The notes below the pieces were generated by a model. The model was not told the DNA's origin. It searched no databases and was given only the letters and a program-made list of their open reading frames with translations. From the NCBI RefSeq assembly GCF_002931055.1, contig NZ_PSXX01000001.1, forward strand, positions 496,001 through 560,000: DNA of 64,000 nucleotides, read 5' to 3'. Every line of letters starts with the position of its first letter. Positions within the stretch are counted from its first letter, which is position 1. The stretch is from Pseudoclavibacter sp. AY1H1. Its GTDB lineage: Bacteria; Actinomycetota; Actinomycetes; Actinomycetales; Microbacteriaceae. This document shows positions 62,120 to 64,000 of the stretch, piece by piece. Both the position numbers and the translations under genes were made by a program.

Positions 62120-62989
62120 TTGACCAGGCGCATCGTCTTCCTCGACATCGACGGCACGCTCATCGACGAGCGGGAGCACATCCAGCCCTCGACCGTCGAA
62201 GCCGTGTCCCGAGCCCGGGACGCGGGACACCTGCTCTTCATCTGCACCGGCCGGTCCCGCGGCGAGATCTACCCGCAGATCCTCGACCTCGGCTTCGATG
62301 GGATCGTGAGCGCCGGCGGGAGCTTCGTCTGGCTCGACGGCGAGACCCGCGTCTCGCGGACCATGTCCCTCGAGGACGCCGCGTTCGCCATCGACTTCTT
62401 CACGGGCGCCGGCATCGACTTCTACGTGCAGAGCGACGCCGCCGTCGTCGCCAGCCCGGGGTTCCGCGCGCATCTGCGCCAACTCCTCGCGGCCGAGGTC
62501 GCCGACTCGAACCGCGTCGAGTCTGACGGCGAGCTGCAGTTCGAGAAGTTCTTCGACGATGGAGGCGAGGTGCTGCGCGACGACATCGGCAAGATGTGCT
62601 TCCTGAGCGCGGCCACGTCGATCGCCGAGATCCGCGCCGCTTTCGCGGGGCGCTTCGACGTCATCAACGCCACCGTGCCGGTTCTCGGTCCCCAAAGCGG
62701 GGAGCTCCTGCAGCTCGGCGTCAACAAGGGGAGCGCGATTCTCGAGGTCTGCAGGATTCTGGATCTCGACCCGGCTGACACGATCGGCATCGGCGACAGC
62801 ATCAACGACGTCGAGATGCTCCAGGTCACGGGCATCGGCATCGCCATGGGCAACGCCCCGGACGCCATCAAGGCCCACGCCGACCAGGTCACGACGGGCG
62901 TCGACGACAACGGGGTGTGGAACGCGTTCGTCAGCAACGGCCTGATCACCGCAGACGCCTCGGTGGCGCCGACCGCCGCGTACGCCTGA
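62120..62989 (+). CDS. Cof-type HAD-superfamily phosphatase
   Basis: This 289-residue phosphatase has HAD motif I FLDIDGTLID, motif II CTGRSR, the Lys in NKGSAI and motif IV GIGDSINDVEML. The C2-type cap points to sugar-phosphate or flavin-type substrates. TTG 62120 is chosen because AGGAGGA lies at ideal spacing; GTG 62087 is in frame. Confidence 0.9.
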   Translation: MTRRIVFLDIDGTLIDEREHIQPSTVEAVSRARDAGHLLFICTGRSRGEIYPQILDLGFDGIVSAGGSFVWLDGETRVSRTMSLEDAAFAIDFFTGAGIDFYVQSDAAVVASPGFRAHLRQLLAAEVADSNRVESDGELQFEKFFDDGGEVLRDDIGKMCFLSAATSIAEIRAAFAGRFDVINATVPVLGPQSGELLQLGVNKGSAILEVCRILDLDPADTIGIGDSINDVEMLQVTGIGIAMGNAPDAIKAHADQVTTGVDDNGVWNAFVSNGLITADASVAPTAAYA

Positions 62990-62999
62990 GGCCGATCGC

Positions 63000-63005
63000 T
63001 AGACT
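63000..63005 (+). promoter_or_regulatory. -10 box of aroQ
   Basis: TAGACT ends 7 bases before the ATG of aroQ, which lacks a ribosome binding site; it is likely leaderless. Confidence 0.5.
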
Positions 63006-63012
63006 GGCCGGC

Positions 63013-63480
63013 ATGCGCATCCTCGTCCTCGGCGGCCCGAACCTCAACCGGCTCGGCACCCGCGAGCCCAAGACCTACGGCACCCAGACCCTGGACGACA
63101 TCATCGAACTCCTCCGCGAGCGAGCGGGGAGCGGCGTCGAGATCGATGCCCGCCAGTCGAACTTCGAAGGGCAGCTCGTCGAGTGGCTGCACGAGGCGGC
63201 CGACGCACGCACCCCGGTCATCCTGAATCCCGCAGCCCTCACGCACTACTCGATCGCGTTGCGCGATGCGGTCTCCATCGTGACGGAGACCGGCACTCCG
63301 CTCATCGAGGTGCACCTCTCGAACCCCCACGCTCGTGAGGTCTTCCGCCACACGAGTGTCATCTCGCCGGTCGCGACCGGCGTCGTCGCAGGGCTCGGCG
63401 CCGGTTCGTACCTCGCCGCGCTCGAGGGCATTCGGGCGATGAGCGAGGCGACGAGGCCCTCTCCAGAGACCCTGCACTAG
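63013..63480 (+). CDS. aroQ: Type II 3-dehydroquinate dehydratase
   Basis: This 155-residue enzyme of the shikimate pathway has the start LVLGGPNLNRLGTREPKTYG, with catalytic Tyr and Arg, NPAALTHYSIALRDA with catalytic His and EVHLSNPHAREVFRH. It completes, with aroE, aroC, aroK and aroB, most of the pathway in this window. Confidence 0.96.
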   Translation: MRILVLGGPNLNRLGTREPKTYGTQTLDDIIELLRERAGSGVEIDARQSNFEGQLVEWLHEAADARTPVILNPAALTHYSIALRDAVSIVTETGTPLIEVHLSNPHAREVFRHTSVISPVATGVVAGLGAGSYLAALEGIRAMSEATRPSPETLH

Positions 63481-63596
63481 ACTTCTCCGGGGCCGCTGGG
63501 GCAAACGCCTCGCGCCGACAGCTCGCGCGTACCTCAACCAGGTGCCAATAACTGAAGAATCCCGCAGCACCGCGGGATGGACACGGAGAAACTTCC

Positions 63597-64000
63597 ATGG
63601 CAACTACGGCAGACATCAAGAACGGCGTTGTACTCCTCATCGAGAAACAGCTCTGGCAGGTCATCGACTTCCAGCACGTGAAGCCCGGCAAGGGCGGTGC
63701 GTTCGTGCGCACCAAGCTCAAGCAGGTCGTCAGCGGCAAGACCGTCGACCGCACGTTCAACGCTGGCGCCAAGATCGAGACCGCGACCGTCGACCGGCGC
63801 GACTTCCAGTACCTCTACCGCGACGGAGACGGCTACGTCTTCATGGACCAGAGCGACTACGACCAGATCACGCTCGACGAGAAGATCGTCGGCGACGCCG
63901 CGAAGTACATGCTCGAGCAGCAGAGCGTGCAGATCGCGCTCAACGAGGGCGAGCCTCTCTACATCGAGCTCCCGCCGTCCGTGGTCCTCGAGATCACGTA
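63597..64000 (+). CDS. efp: Elongation factor P, N-terminal part
   Basis: About 134 codons are visible before the window ends. The KOW-like N domain carries the loop [13 protein letters not shown], whose Lys (PGKGG) contacts the P-site tRNA. OB domains follow ([15 protein letters not shown]). GGAG lies before the ATG. EF-P relieves stalling at proline runs. Confidence 0.97.
   Translation, partial: MATTADIKNGVVLLIEKQLWQVIDFQHVKPGKGGAFVRTKLKQVVSGKTVDRTFNAGAKIETATVDRRDFQYLYRDGDGYVFMDQSDYDQITLDEKIVGDAAKYMLEQQSVQIALNEGEPLYIELPPSVVLEIT

Overview
The window is high-GC actinobacterial chromosome, most likely from the family Microbacteriaceae. This rests on gene order and protein types (pdxS-pdxT, yebC-ruvCAB-yajC-secDF-rel, and rpsD-alaS-ruvX-mltG-aroECKB-aroQ-efp), on frequent GTG and TTG starts, on several apparently leaderless genes, and on a mycobacterial-type Ku/LigD end-joining pair. 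Genus and species cannot be fixed from the sequence alone.

From 1 to 11 kb lies a loose accessory stretch. It holds the start of a secreted lamin-tail protein, divergent ku and ligD, a sortase-like protein, several small membrane proteins, a DUF5996 remnant, a frameshifted exported protein behind a 12-C tract, a secreted HNH nuclease and an MFS transporter. From 11.6 to 15.7 kb is a two-gene operon pairing a TPR-type helical-repeat protein with an Hsp90-like ATPase.

From 16 to 25.9 kb the DNA is mosaic and mobile-looking. It carries two paralogous AraC-type regulators, three more exported proteins of the family seen at 7.6 kb, a translationally coupled module of an oligoribonuclease-like exonuclease, a small frameshifted gene and a truncated SLOG gene, a methylase/helicase remnant, and a tyrosine integrase with its excisionase. 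The mosaic ends at a tRNA-Val gene. Short repeats at 17.3, 23.9 and 25.86 kb may mark old element ends. A tRNA-Gly/Cys/Val cluster follows.

From 26.6 to 32.5 kb are a methyltransferase, a three-gene NAD-salvage operon (PRPP-synthetase-like, NadV-like, NrtR-like) with a perfect palindromic operator, and a fatty-acid desaturase. From 32.6 kb to the end is ordinary core genome: threonyl-tRNA synthetase, vitamin B6 synthesis, Holliday-junction processing, the SecDF translocase accessory complex, stringent response, RarA, ribosomal protein S4, alanyl-tRNA synthetase, the shikimate pathway and the start of elongation factor P.

The most interesting material is the exported-protein family with its AraC regulators and variable DNA tracts, the Hsp90/TPR pair, and the ADP-ribose-regulated NAD operon. 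All functional statements come from reading motifs and gene context; no database search was run.
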